Shown in pieces: positions 8,022 to 15,391 of a DNA stretch of 64,000 bases; position 1 is the first letter of the stretch, and the number at the start of each line of letters is the position of its first letter. A program made the position numbers and the translations under genes. Source of the stretch: Bradyrhizobium sp. CCGUVB1N3. Lineage in GTDB: Bacteria; Pseudomonadota; Alphaproteobacteria; Rhizobiales; Xanthobacteraceae. Below the pieces are notes generated by a model. The model was not told where the DNA came from, searched no databases, and saw nothing but the letters and a program-made list of their open reading frames with translations. The stretch covers positions 6,575,501-6,639,500 of the forward strand of contig NZ_JANADR010000001.1 in NCBI RefSeq assembly GCF_024199925.1, given 5' to 3'.

Positions 8022-9368
8022 ATGAACATCAATACCTCGCCTGATCAGATCGTTCGCAGCACCGCCCAGGTCACGCCGGGCTACATGTCCGGCTTCGGCA
8101 ACAGTTTTGAGACGGAGGCGCTGCCGGGCGCGTTGCCGATGGGACGCAACTCGCCGCAGCGCTGCGCCTATGGGCTCTATGCCGAGCAATTGTCGGGCTC
8201 GCCCTTCACCGCGCCGCGCGGCACCAATGAGCGCTCCTGGCTCTATCGCATCCGCCCTTCGGTGAAGCATTCGGGACGCTTCGAGAAGGTCGATGCCGGC
8301 CTGTGGCGCTCGGCGCCGTGCCATGAAAACGATTTGCCGATCGCGCAGCTGCGCTGGGACCCGACGCCGATCCCGAAGGAGGAGATCACCTTTCTCCAGG
8401 GCGTGCAGACCATGACGACGGCCGGCGACGTCAATACGCAGGCCGGCATGGCCGCGCATGTCTATCTCATCACCAAATCGATGGTGGACCAGCATTTCTA
8501 CAATGCCGACGGCGAGCTGATGTTCGTGCTCCAGCAGGGCAACCTGCGCCTCGTCACCGAGTTCGGCCGCATCGATGCCGAGCCCGGCGAGATCGTGGTG
8601 ATCCCGCGCGGCGTCAAGTTCCGCGTGGAGATTCCGAACGGGCCGGCGCGCGGCTATCTCTGCGAAAATTATGGCGGCGCCTTCACGCTGCCGGAGCGCG
8701 GACCGATCGGCGCCAATTGCCTTGCCAACGCGCGCGACTTCCTGACGCCGGTCGCTTACTACGAAGACAAGGACACGCCGACCGAGCTCTATGTGAAATG
8801 GGGTGGCTCGCTGTTCAAGACGACGCTGCCGCATTCGCCGATCGACGTGGTCGCCTGGCACGGCAACTACGCACCCTACAAATACGATCTGCGCACCTTC
8901 TCGCCGGTCGGTGCGATCGCCTTCGACCATCCCGATCCTTCGATCTTCACGGTGCTGACCTCACCGTCGGAGACAGCGGGCACGGCGAATATCGACTTCG
9001 TCATCTTCCCCGAGCGCTGGATGGTTGCCGACAACACCTTCCGGCCGCCCTGGTATCACATGAACATCATGAGCGAGTTCATGGGCCTCGTGTACGGCGT
9101 CTACGACGCCAAGCCGCAAGGTTTTGTCCCCGGCGGCATGAGCCTGCACAATTGCATGCTGCCGCACGGGCCCGACCGCGACGCGTTTGACCATGCGAGC
9201 AACGGCGAATTGAAACCGGTCAAGCTCACCGGCACGCTCGCCTTCATGTTCGAAACCCGCTACCCCCAGCGTGTCACCGCGCATGCCGCAAAGTCCTCGA
9301 CGTTGCAGGATGACTATGCGGATTGCTGGAAAGGGCTGGAGAAGCGTTTCGACCCGAACCGGCCGTAG
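8022..9368 (+). CDS. hmgA: Homogentisate 1,2-dioxygenase
   Basis: 448 residues from ATG at 8022 with a strong ribosome site (AAGGAGGAGGATAG). The N terminus [19 protein letters not shown] and the C-terminal iron-site region ([28 protein letters not shown]) are hallmark homogentisate dioxygenase sequences. The enzyme opens the ring of homogentisate with O2 and Fe(II) to give maleylacetoacetate, the central step of tyrosine and phenylalanine breakdown. Length is normal for the family. It is two bases after the preceding gene and upstream of fahA. No separate maleylacetoacetate isomerase gene is seen in the window. Confidence 0.97.
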   Translation: MNINTSPDQIVRSTAQVTPGYMSGFGNSFETEALPGALPMGRNSPQRCAYGLYAEQLSGSPFTAPRGTNERSWLYRIRPSVKHSGRFEKVDAGLWRSAPCHENDLPIAQLRWDPTPIPKEEITFLQGVQTMTTAGDVNTQAGMAAHVYLITKSMVDQHFYNADGELMFVLQQGNLRLVTEFGRIDAEPGEIVVIPRGVKFRVEIPNGPARGYLCENYGGAFTLPERGPIGANCLANARDFLTPVAYYEDKDTPTELYVKWGGSLFKTTLPHSPIDVVAWHGNYAPYKYDLRTFSPVGAIAFDHPDPSIFTVLTSPSETAGTANIDFVIFPERWMVADNTFRPPWYHMNIMSEFMGLVYGVYDAKPQGFVPGGMSLHNCMLPHGPDRDAFDHASNGELKPVKLTGTLAFMFETRYPQRVTAHAAKSSTLQDDYADCWKGLEKRFDPNRP

Positions 9369-9370
9369 CT

Positions 9371-9523
9371 TTCTCCCCCTCTCCCCTTGTGGGAGAGGGT
9401 GGCTCGCCGCGTAGCGGCGAGACGGGTGAGGGGTCCTCTCAGCACGGGAAATCTCTCATTGGAGTTCGCGGAGACAACCCCTCATCCGGCGCTTCGCGCC
9501 ACCTTCTCCCACAAGGGGAGAAG
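9371..9523. repeat. Palindromic repeat inside the hmgA-fahA gap
   Basis: About 150 bp whose ends are inverted copies: CTCCCCTTGTGGGAGAGGGT at left and ACCTTCTCCCACAAGGGGAG at right, with inner arms GGCGAGACGGGTGAGGGG / CCCCTCATCCGGCGCTTCGC. It is a Bradyrhizobium-style intergenic repeat. Its right edge GGGGAGAAGGAAG forms part of the fahA ribosome site. A related element is at 35996-36175. Confidence 0.8.
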
Positions 9524-9544
9524 GAAGAAAGGATCGAGCCAAAA

Positions 9545-10819
9545 GTGACAACGCACCCCAACGATCCCAGCCTCCGCTCCTTCATCGACGTCGATCCGTC
9601 CTCTGACTTCCCGATCCAGAACCTGCCCTATGGCGTGTTCTCGACGGCGGCCTATCCGGCGCCGCGCGTCGGCGTTGCGATTGGCGACTACGTGCTCGAC
9701 CTCTGGGAGCTCGAGCAGGATTCCCGCCTCGACGTCGGTCCGCTTGGTGTCTTCTCCGCGCCATCACTCAATCCGTTCATGGCGCTGGGGCCAAAGGTCT
9801 GGGCCAGGACGCGGGCGCGGATCAGCGAGCTGCTGCGTCACGATCATCCTGAGCTGCGCGACAACGAGGAGCTGCGCAAGCAAGCCCTGCTGCCGATGCG
9901 CGAGGCGCGGCTGCATCTGCCGTTCCCGGTCTCGGGCTATACCGACTTCTATTCGTCGAAGGAGCACGCCACCAATGTCGGCGTGATGTTCCGTGGCAAG
10001 GACAATGCGCTGCAGCCGAACTGGCTCTACATGCCGATCGGCTATAACGGCCGCGCCTCGACCGTGGTCGTCAGCGGTACCAGGGTGAAGCGGCCGCGTG
10101 GGCAGTTGAAGCCGCCGACCGCCGAGGTGCCGAGCTTTGCGCCCTGCAAGCGGCTCGACTTCGAGCTGGAGATGGGCGTCGTCGTCGGACAGCCGTCGCC
10201 GATGGGCGGCATGCTGACCGAGCAGCAGGCCGAGGAGATGATCTTTGGCTTCGTGCTGCTCAACGACTGGAGCGCCCGCGACATCCAGCAATGGGAATAT
10301 GTGCCGCTCGGCCCGTTCCTCGCAAAGGCGTTTGCGACCTCGATCAGCCCGTGGGTGGTGACGCGCGAGGCGCTGGAGCCGTTCCGCCTGCAAGGTCCCG
10401 AGCAGAGCCCGGCGCCGCTCGATTATCTCAAACAGGGTCGGCCGCAGAACTACGATGTCGAGCTCGACGTCTCCTTGCGCGCCGCCGGCACGAATGCGCC
10501 CGCGAGCATCAGCCGCACCAATTTCAAATACATGTACTGGTCGTCGGTGCAGCAATTGATGCATCACGCCTCGAGCGGCTGCGCCATGAATGTCGGCGAT
10601 CTCCTCGGCTCCGGCACGATCTCCGGGCCCGAGAAGAACCAGCGCGGCAGCCTGCTCGAAATCTCCTGGAACGGCACCGAGCCGTTGGAATTGCCTGATG
10701 GCACCAAACGTTCGTTCCTGGAAGATGGCGACAGCCTCGTCATGCGCGGCTGGTGCCAGGGCGACGGCTACCGCGTCGGCTTCGGCGAGGTCGAGGGGAC
10801 GATTCTGCCGGCGGAGTGA
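9545..10819 (+). CDS. fahA: Fumarylacetoacetase
   Basis: 424 residues from GTG at 9545, which follows GGAAGAAAGGA; the same frame is open to 9323, but that part is the tail of hmgA in another frame and the repeat. The FAH core is clear (DFYSSKEHATNVGVMFRGK, RLDFELEMGVVVG with metal-binding Glu, NDWSARDIQQWEYVPLGPFLAKAF, GSGTISGPEKNQRGSLLEI). It splits fumarylacetoacetate into fumarate and acetoacetate, the last step of the homogentisate path. Cotranscription with hmgA is likely, although the hairpin repeat between them may reduce read-through. Confidence 0.95.
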   Translation: MTTHPNDPSLRSFIDVDPSSDFPIQNLPYGVFSTAAYPAPRVGVAIGDYVLDLWELEQDSRLDVGPLGVFSAPSLNPFMALGPKVWARTRARISELLRHDHPELRDNEELRKQALLPMREARLHLPFPVSGYTDFYSSKEHATNVGVMFRGKDNALQPNWLYMPIGYNGRASTVVVSGTRVKRPRGQLKPPTAEVPSFAPCKRLDFELEMGVVVGQPSPMGGMLTEQQAEEMIFGFVLLNDWSARDIQQWEYVPLGPFLAKAFATSISPWVVTREALEPFRLQGPEQSPAPLDYLKQGRPQNYDVELDVSLRAAGTNAPASISRTNFKYMYWSSVQQLMHHASSGCAMNVGDLLGSGTISGPEKNQRGSLLEISWNGTEPLELPDGTKRSFLEDGDSLVMRGWCQGDGYRVGFGEVEGTILPAE

Positions 10820-10833
10820 ATTCCGCTGAAGTT

Positions 10834-10958
10834 GTAGGGTGGGCAAAGGCGCGTCAGCGCCGTGCCCACCATTTTGCCATGACGCTGGCAGAAGTGGTGG
10901 GCACGCTTCCGCCTTCGCTCTTCGAGCTACGGCGGACAAGTCGCTTTGCCCACCCTAC
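10834..10958. repeat. Palindromic repeat, GTAGGGTGGGCAAAG family (copy 1)
   Basis: Ends GTAGGGTGGGCAAAG and CTTTGCCCACCCTAC are exact inverted copies, with inner arms around GTGCCCACCATTTTGCCA / AGTGGTGGGCACG. It lies between the convergent fahA and DUF1272 genes and can form a hairpin terminator. The second copy is at 13139-13229. Confidence 0.85.
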
Positions 10959-10962
10959 AAGT

Positions 10963-11274
10963 TCAGCGCTCGTCCGGCGGCACGCCGCGGATCCTCGCGC
11001 AATGCGCCGCGACGTCCTCCACGCTGTACTTCAGATGCACCCGTTTGTCCGACGGCACGTGCTTCGTCACGCAGACGCCCGGCCGCCATTCCTGCTCGGG
11101 CCGGATCGGGCGCGGGGCGAAGCCGCCGCCGCAGTTGGGGCAGACGTTGAAGAGTTTCGTCTCGACGCAGTCCGCACAGAACGTGCATTCATAGGAGCAG
11201 ATCCGCGCATTCGTAGCATTCGGCGGCAGGTCGCAATCGCAATATTCGCAGTTCGGCCGAAGTTGCAGGGCCAT
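10963..11274 (-). CDS. DUF1272-type small zinc-binding protein
   Basis: 103 residues from ATG at 11274 (MALQLRPNCEYCDCDLPP); the longer frame from 11361 starts in a repeat. Four Cys pairs can be seen: CEYC/CDC, CSYEC, CADC and CPNC, a pattern for one or two zinc sites. This matches the DUF1272 family of small cytoplasmic proteins with no known role. The C terminus carries a second conserved block (VHLKYSVEDVAAHCARIRGVPPDER). It is alone between the repeat at 10834 and the one at 11291. Confidence 0.75.
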   Translation of the reverse strand: MALQLRPNCEYCDCDLPPNATNARICSYECTFCADCVETKLFNVCPNCGGGFAPRPIRPEQEWRPGVCVTKHVPSDKRVHLKYSVEDVAAHCARIRGVPPDER

Positions 11275-11290
11275 GGCTGAAATCTCCCGG

Positions 11291-11346
11291 AGCATGATCC
11301 GGAAAAGTGTGAAGCGGTTTTCCGAAGAGATCATGCTCAAACAAAA
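11291..11346. repeat. Short palindromic repeat AGCATGATCCGGAAAAGTG (copy 1)
   Basis: A 56-bp element with inverted ends AGCATGATC / GATCATGCT and the inner arms GGAAAAGTGTGAAGCGGTTTTCC. A longer copy of the same family is at 53713-53793 beside the IS5 element. These are dispersed intergenic repeats, not genes. Confidence 0.8.
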
Positions 11347-11408
11347 ATAGGTTAGTGCCAATCATCGCAGATCACACCTCGCGCGCGAATGCCGCATTTC
11401 CCTCGATT

Positions 11409-11888
11409 TCAGCCAGGCGTGAGCCCCTTCAACGGCAGCCGCGAGCTCTCCTTCAGGCGGTCGAGCACGATCGAGGAGCGCACATGCGCGACGCTCTGGT
11501 GCGGCATCAGCACGTCGTTGACGAGGTTGGAGAGCCCCTTGAGGTCGCGCAGCACGGCCTTCAGCACATAATCGGCGTCGCCGGTGAGCGAATAGGCCTC
11601 CTGGATCTCGTCGATCCGGCCGACGAGCGTGCGGAACCGCTTGGCATTGTCGGGCGAGTGCGTCGCGAGCGTCACCTGGATGAAGGCGACGACGCCGAAG
11701 CCGAGTGCCTCGCTGGAGAGATCGGCATGGTAGCCCGCAATCACCTTCTCCTCCTCGAGCCGCGTGCGCCGTCGCGAGCATTGCGAGGCCGAGAGACCCG
11801 CGATATCGGCGAGCTCCTGGTTGGTGAGGCGTCCGTCATCCTGGAGCGCGGTCAGGAGCTTGAGATCGAAGGCGTCTACCGGGATCAT
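11409..11888 (-). CDS. Lrp/AsnC-family transcriptional regulator
   Basis: 159 residues: N-terminal helix-turn-helix (DFDLKLLTALQDDGRLTNQELADIAGLSASQCSRRRTRLEEEKVI, with Ala for the first residue of DFDL) and C-terminal RAM/AsnC ligand domain (FGVVAFIQVTL, AYSLTGDADYVLKAVLRDLKGLSNLVND). It is divergent from hppD with 121 bp between, in which a clear inverted repeat lies 17 bp from its start. It is likely the tyrosine- or hydroxyphenylpyruvate-responsive regulator of hppD and of itself. The ligand is an inference from position. Confidence 0.85.
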   Translation of the reverse strand: MIPVDAFDLKLLTALQDDGRLTNQELADIAGLSASQCSRRRTRLEEEKVIAGYHADLSSEALGFGVVAFIQVTLATHSPDNAKRFRTLVGRIDEIQEAYSLTGDADYVLKAVLRDLKGLSNLVNDVLMPHQSVAHVRSSIVLDRLKESSRLPLKGLTPG

Positions 11889-11905
11889 GCGTCATTTGTC
11901 CGTTT

Positions 11906-11924
11906 TATGCACAAACCATGCATA
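11906..11924. promoter_or_regulatory. Probable AsnC-type operator TATGCA-N7-TGCATA
   Basis: Perfect 6-bp inverted repeat with a 7-bp spacer between the divergent AsnC-family gene and hppD. It is AT-rich against a GC-rich background, as Lrp/AsnC sites often are. Confidence 0.5.
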
Positions 11925-12009
11925 GGGTACCGGAATCGCGTCCCGTTTGCACGCCCATTGCACGCCTCATGAAGGATAGTTCAGGCGAACAATTTGGGAG
12001 AGATCGCCA

Positions 12010-13128
12010 ATGGGTCCGTTTCCGCACGATGCACCGCCTGCCACCATCAGCGCCGACAATCCGATGGGCACCGACGGGTTCGAGTTCGTCGAATATGCGC
12101 ATCCCAATCCGCAAGAGCTGCACGCGTTGTTCACGCTGATGGGCTTTGCGCCCGTCGCGCGCCACAAGACCAAGAAGATCACGGTCTACCGCCAGGGCGA
12201 CATCAACTACCTCGTCAACGAGGAGCCCGGCACCCACGGCTTCGATTTCGTCGCCGCGCATGGGCCGTGCGCGCCCTCGATGGCGTTCCGCGTGGTCGAT
12301 GCCAAGCAAGCCTATGAGCGCGCCATCGCGCTCGGCGCCGAGCCGGCCGACGTCACCTCCGCGCAGAAGACGCTGGATGTGCCCGCGATCAAGGGCATCG
12401 GCGGCAGCCTGCTCTATCTCGTCGATCGCTATGGCGCGAAGGGCTCGGCCTATGATTCCGAGTTCGAATGGCTCGGCGCGCGCGATCCGCGGCCCGCCGG
12501 CGCCGGCCTGTTCTATCTCGATCATCTCACCCACAACGTCCATCGCGGCCGCATGGATGTGTGGGCCGGCTTCTACGAAAAGCTCTTCAACTTCCGCCAG
12601 ATCCGTTTCTTCGACATTGAGGGCCGCGCATCCGGCCTGTTCTCGCGGGCGCTGACCAGTCCCGACGGCAAGATCCGCATTCCCATCAACGAGGACGCCG
12701 GTGATTCCGGCCAGATCGAGGAGTATCTGAAGATCTATCGCGGCGAGGGCATCCAGCACATCGCCTGCGGCTGCCGCGAGATTCACGGCACGATCGAGGG
12801 CCTGCGCGAGGCCGGCCTGCCCTTCATGCCGTCACCGCCCGGCACCTATTTCGAGAAGCTCGACGCGCGGCTGCCCAAGCACGGCGAGGACGTCGCGCGA
12901 TTGCAGCGCAACGGCATCCTGATCGACGGCGAGGGTGTCGTCGACGGCGACCAGACCAAGGTGCTGCTGCAGATCTTCTCGGCCAACGCGATCGGCCCGA
13001 TCTTCTTCGAGTTCATCCAGCGCAAGGGCGACGACGGCTTTGGCGAAGGCAATTTCAAGGCGCTGTTCGAATCGATCGAGGAGGATCAGATTCGCCGTGG
13101 CGTGCTGAAGGTGGACGACGCAGCGTAA
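12010..13128 (+). CDS. hppD: 4-hydroxyphenylpyruvate dioxygenase
   Basis: 372 residues. Two vicinal-oxygen-chelate halves; the C-terminal half carries the iron ligands His172 (YLDHLTHNV), His250 (IQHIACGC) and Glu334 (FFEFIQRKGDDGFGEGNF), with spacing that agrees with the well-studied Pseudomonas enzyme. It turns 4-hydroxyphenylpyruvate into homogentisate by coupled decarboxylation and ring hydroxylation, so it feeds hmgA, located 2.6 kb upstream on the same strand. Expression is probably set by the divergent AsnC-family protein. Length is normal and nothing is missing. Confidence 0.96.
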   Translation: MGPFPHDAPPATISADNPMGTDGFEFVEYAHPNPQELHALFTLMGFAPVARHKTKKITVYRQGDINYLVNEEPGTHGFDFVAAHGPCAPSMAFRVVDAKQAYERAIALGAEPADVTSAQKTLDVPAIKGIGGSLLYLVDRYGAKGSAYDSEFEWLGARDPRPAGAGLFYLDHLTHNVHRGRMDVWAGFYEKLFNFRQIRFFDIEGRASGLFSRALTSPDGKIRIPINEDAGDSGQIEEYLKIYRGEGIQHIACGCREIHGTIEGLREAGLPFMPSPPGTYFEKLDARLPKHGEDVARLQRNGILIDGEGVVDGDQTKVLLQIFSANAIGPIFFEFIQRKGDDGFGEGNFKALFESIEEDQIRRGVLKVDDAA

Positions 13129-13138
13129 GGACACTGCG

Positions 13139-13229
13139 GTAGGGTGGGCAAAGCGAAGCGTGCCCACCACTTCTGGCGCAATCCTGGACCGATGGTGGGC
13201 ACGGCGCTATGCGCCTTTGCCCACCCTAC
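13139..13229. repeat. Palindromic repeat, GTAGGGTGGGCAAAG family (copy 2)
   Basis: Ends GTAGGGTGGGCAAAG and CTTTGCCCACCCTAC, inner arms CGTGCCCACCA / TGGTGGGCACG. It lies between the convergent hppD and CaiB/BaiF genes, where it can act as a terminator for both. Confidence 0.85.
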
Positions 13230-13239
13230 GAGAGCGTTG

Positions 13240-14364
13240 CTACCGCCCCGCCTTCCACGCGCTCGTCACCGCACCGATCTCCGCAGCCTCAGGCTCCCGA
13301 ACCACTGACGGCGTGCGCGAGAACCGCGGCGCGGGGGCGGGCTGCTTCACGCCGTGGCGCTCGACGAAGACGTTGCGCGCGACCATGTGCGGATGCTTCG
13401 TCGCCTCCGCCATCGTCAGCACCGGGGCGAAGCAGATGTCGGTGCCTTCCATGATGCTGCACCAGTCCTCGCGCGTCTTGCTCTTGAACACGGCCTTCAA
13501 CTTCTCCTTCAGCGCCGGCCAGGCCTTGCGGTCCATCTGCGCCTCGAAATCGGCGTCAGTGAGCCCGGCGTGTTGCCGCAGCAGCGCGTAGAATTGCGGC
13601 TCGATCGAGCCGATCGAGATGAAATGGCCGCAGGCGCATTCATAGGTGCCGTAGAAATGCGCGCCGCCGTCCAAGAAGTTCTGGTCGCGGCCTTCGGTCC
13701 AGCGGCCCATCGCGGTCATGTCGAAGAAGAACGACATCAGCGACGCCGCGCCGTCACACATCGCGGTGTCGACCACCTGGCCCTTGCCGGACCTTTGCGC
13801 TTCCAGGAGCGCCGCAAGCACGCCGACCACGAGATAAAGCGCGCCGCCGCCGAAATCGCCGACCAGGTTGAGCGGCGGCACCGGTGCGTCCTTCGTGCCG
13901 ATCGCAGCCAGCGCGCCAGTAATAGAGATGTAATTGATGTCGTGGCCCGCCGCATTCGCCAGCGGACCTTCCTGACCCCAGCCGGTCATGCGGCCGTAGA
14001 CGAGTTTTGGGTTGCGCGCGAGCACGACGTCGGGCCCGAGCCCGAGCCGCTCCATCACGCCCGGACGAAAACCTTCGATCAGCGCGTCCGCGCTCGCGAG
14101 CAAATCGAGGACTTGCCCGATCGCCGCCTTGTCCTTCAGGTCGAGCTCGATCACCTTGCGGCCGCGGCCGGCCACCGACTTCATGCTCTTCTTCGCGCCC
14201 AAGCGATCGAGCGTGACGACTTCGGCGCCCATGTCGGCGAGCAGCATGCAGGCGAACGGGCCGGGGCCGATGCCGGCGAATTCGACGATGCGGAAACCTG
14301 CGAGCGGGCCGGAGGCGCGGACGGAAGAGCCTTCTGATTTGTCTTGGGCTGATTGATCGAGCAC
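13240..14364 (-). CDS. CaiB/BaiF-type CoA transferase, alpha-methylacyl-CoA-racemase-like
   Basis: 374 residues from GTG at 14364, which follows GAGGAAA; an ATG at 14388 in frame would add 8 residues. Family III CoA-transferase features are clear: [28 protein letters not shown] (nucleotide-side Rossmann), [51 protein letters not shown] with the Asp that acts as nucleophile or base in GHDINY. The GHDINYxxxxGxL form is that of alpha-methylacyl-CoA racemases, which invert 2-methylacyl-CoA. It stands alone between two terminator-like structures. Substrate not known. Confidence 0.8.
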   Translation of the reverse strand: MLDQSAQDKSEGSSVRASGPLAGFRIVEFAGIGPGPFACMLLADMGAEVVTLDRLGAKKSMKSVAGRGRKVIELDLKDKAAIGQVLDLLASADALIEGFRPGVMERLGLGPDVVLARNPKLVYGRMTGWGQEGPLANAAGHDINYISITGALAAIGTKDAPVPPLNLVGDFGGGALYLVVGVLAALLEAQRSGKGQVVDTAMCDGAASLMSFFFDMTAMGRWTEGRDQNFLDGGAHFYGTYECACGHFISIGSIEPQFYALLRQHAGLTDADFEAQMDRKAWPALKEKLKAVFKSKTREDWCSIMEGTDICFAPVLTMAEATKHPHMVARNVFVERHGVKQPAPAPRFSRTPSVVREPEAAEIGAVTSAWKAGR

Positions 14365-14506
14365 GTTGTTGTTTCCTCGGGGTCGCAAGACGGGCGCGCG
14401 AGAGGCGGCACCCGTTTGGACGTTCCTCTCTGGGGCGAGTTAATTGGTCGATTAAATTTTCCCGCCTTCGACCCGGCGAGGCAAGCGCTTTTGATGCATG
14501 GGCGCA

Positions 14507-14538
14507 TAATAAAAGCGGCGCGCATCGCTGCGCGCCGC
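14507..14538 (-). terminator. Rho-independent terminator of the cox operon
   Basis: Perfect 9-bp stem GCGGCGCGC / GCGCGCCGC with a 6-base loop (14515-14538), followed on the minus strand by TTTTATTAT (14514 downwards). It lies 37 bp after the coxM stop. A short AAAATTT run on the other side may allow weak action in the plus direction too. Confidence 0.8.
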
Positions 14539-14575
14539 GGAAAATTTGCGTTGAGACGCTAAGATACGATCGTTG

Positions 14576-15376
14576 TCAGCCCGCCGCAGCCACCGCGCGC
14601 TGCGCCATCACCTTGATCAGATTGGCGCGGTAGTCGGACGAGCCGTGGAGATCCGAGAGCAGCCCGCTCGACGGGATCGAGACGCCGTCGATCGCGCTCG
14701 CGGCCCAGTTCGCCTTCAGCGCGGCTTCGATGGCGCCAACGCGCATCACGCCGCTCTGCGAGGCGCCGGTCACGGCGACGCGGACATCGCCCGACCTGGT
14801 CTGGGCAACGAACACGCCGGTCAGTGCGAAGCGCGAGGCCGGGTGCGGGAATTTTGCGTAGCCCGCCTTCGCCGGAACCGGGAACGACACGGCGGTGATG
14901 ATCTCGCCGTCCTCAAGGGCGGTCGCGAACAGGCCCTTGAAGTAGTCGTCCGCCGCGATCGAGCGCTTGTTGGTCTTGATCGTCGCACCCAGTGCCAGCA
15001 CTGCTGCCGGATAGTCGGCGGCCGGATCGTTGTTGGCGAGCGAGCCGCCGATCGTGCCGCGATAGCGCACCGCGGGATCGCCGATCAGCGAAGCCAGATA
15101 CGCAACCGCCGGGATCGCCTTCTTCGCGGCGTCGCTGGTCGCGACGTCGTAATGCGGCGTCGCGGCCTTGATTGTCAGCGTGTCGCCGGAAGCATCAACG
15201 CCGATCAGCTCCTTGATCTTCGCAAGGTCGATCACGTCGGAGGGGCTGGCGAGCCGCTGCTTCATCACCGGCAGCAGCGTCTGGCCGCCGGAGAGATATT
15301 TTGCCTCGCTGCCCTTGGCGAACAGAGCGGCGGCCTCGTCGACGGAGGAGGCGCGATGATAAGTGGTCTGGTACAT
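14576..15376 (-). CDS. coxM: CO-dehydrogenase-like medium (FAD) subunit
   Basis: 266 residues. FAD-binding PCMH-type domain of the xanthine-dehydrogenase family: KYLSGGQTLLPVMKQRL, the TIGGSLANNDPAADYPAAVLAL motif that binds the FAD diphosphate, and the C-terminal CO-dehydrogenase flavoprotein domain (FPVPAKAGYAKFPHPASRFALTGVFVA). It passes electrons from the FeS subunit to the electron acceptor. Last gene of the minus-strand order coxS-coxL-coxM, 15 bp after coxL, and ends just before a strong terminator. Confidence 0.88.
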   Translation of the reverse strand: MYQTTYHRASSVDEAAALFAKGSEAKYLSGGQTLLPVMKQRLASPSDVIDLAKIKELIGVDASGDTLTIKAATPHYDVATSDAAKKAIPAVAYLASLIGDPAVRYRGTIGGSLANNDPAADYPAAVLALGATIKTNKRSIAADDYFKGLFATALEDGEIITAVSFPVPAKAGYAKFPHPASRFALTGVFVAQTRSGDVRVAVTGASQSGVMRVGAIEAALKANWAASAIDGVSIPSSGLLSDLHGSSDYRANLIKVMAQRAVAAAG

Positions 15377-15391
15377 CTTCGTTCCTCCTTC

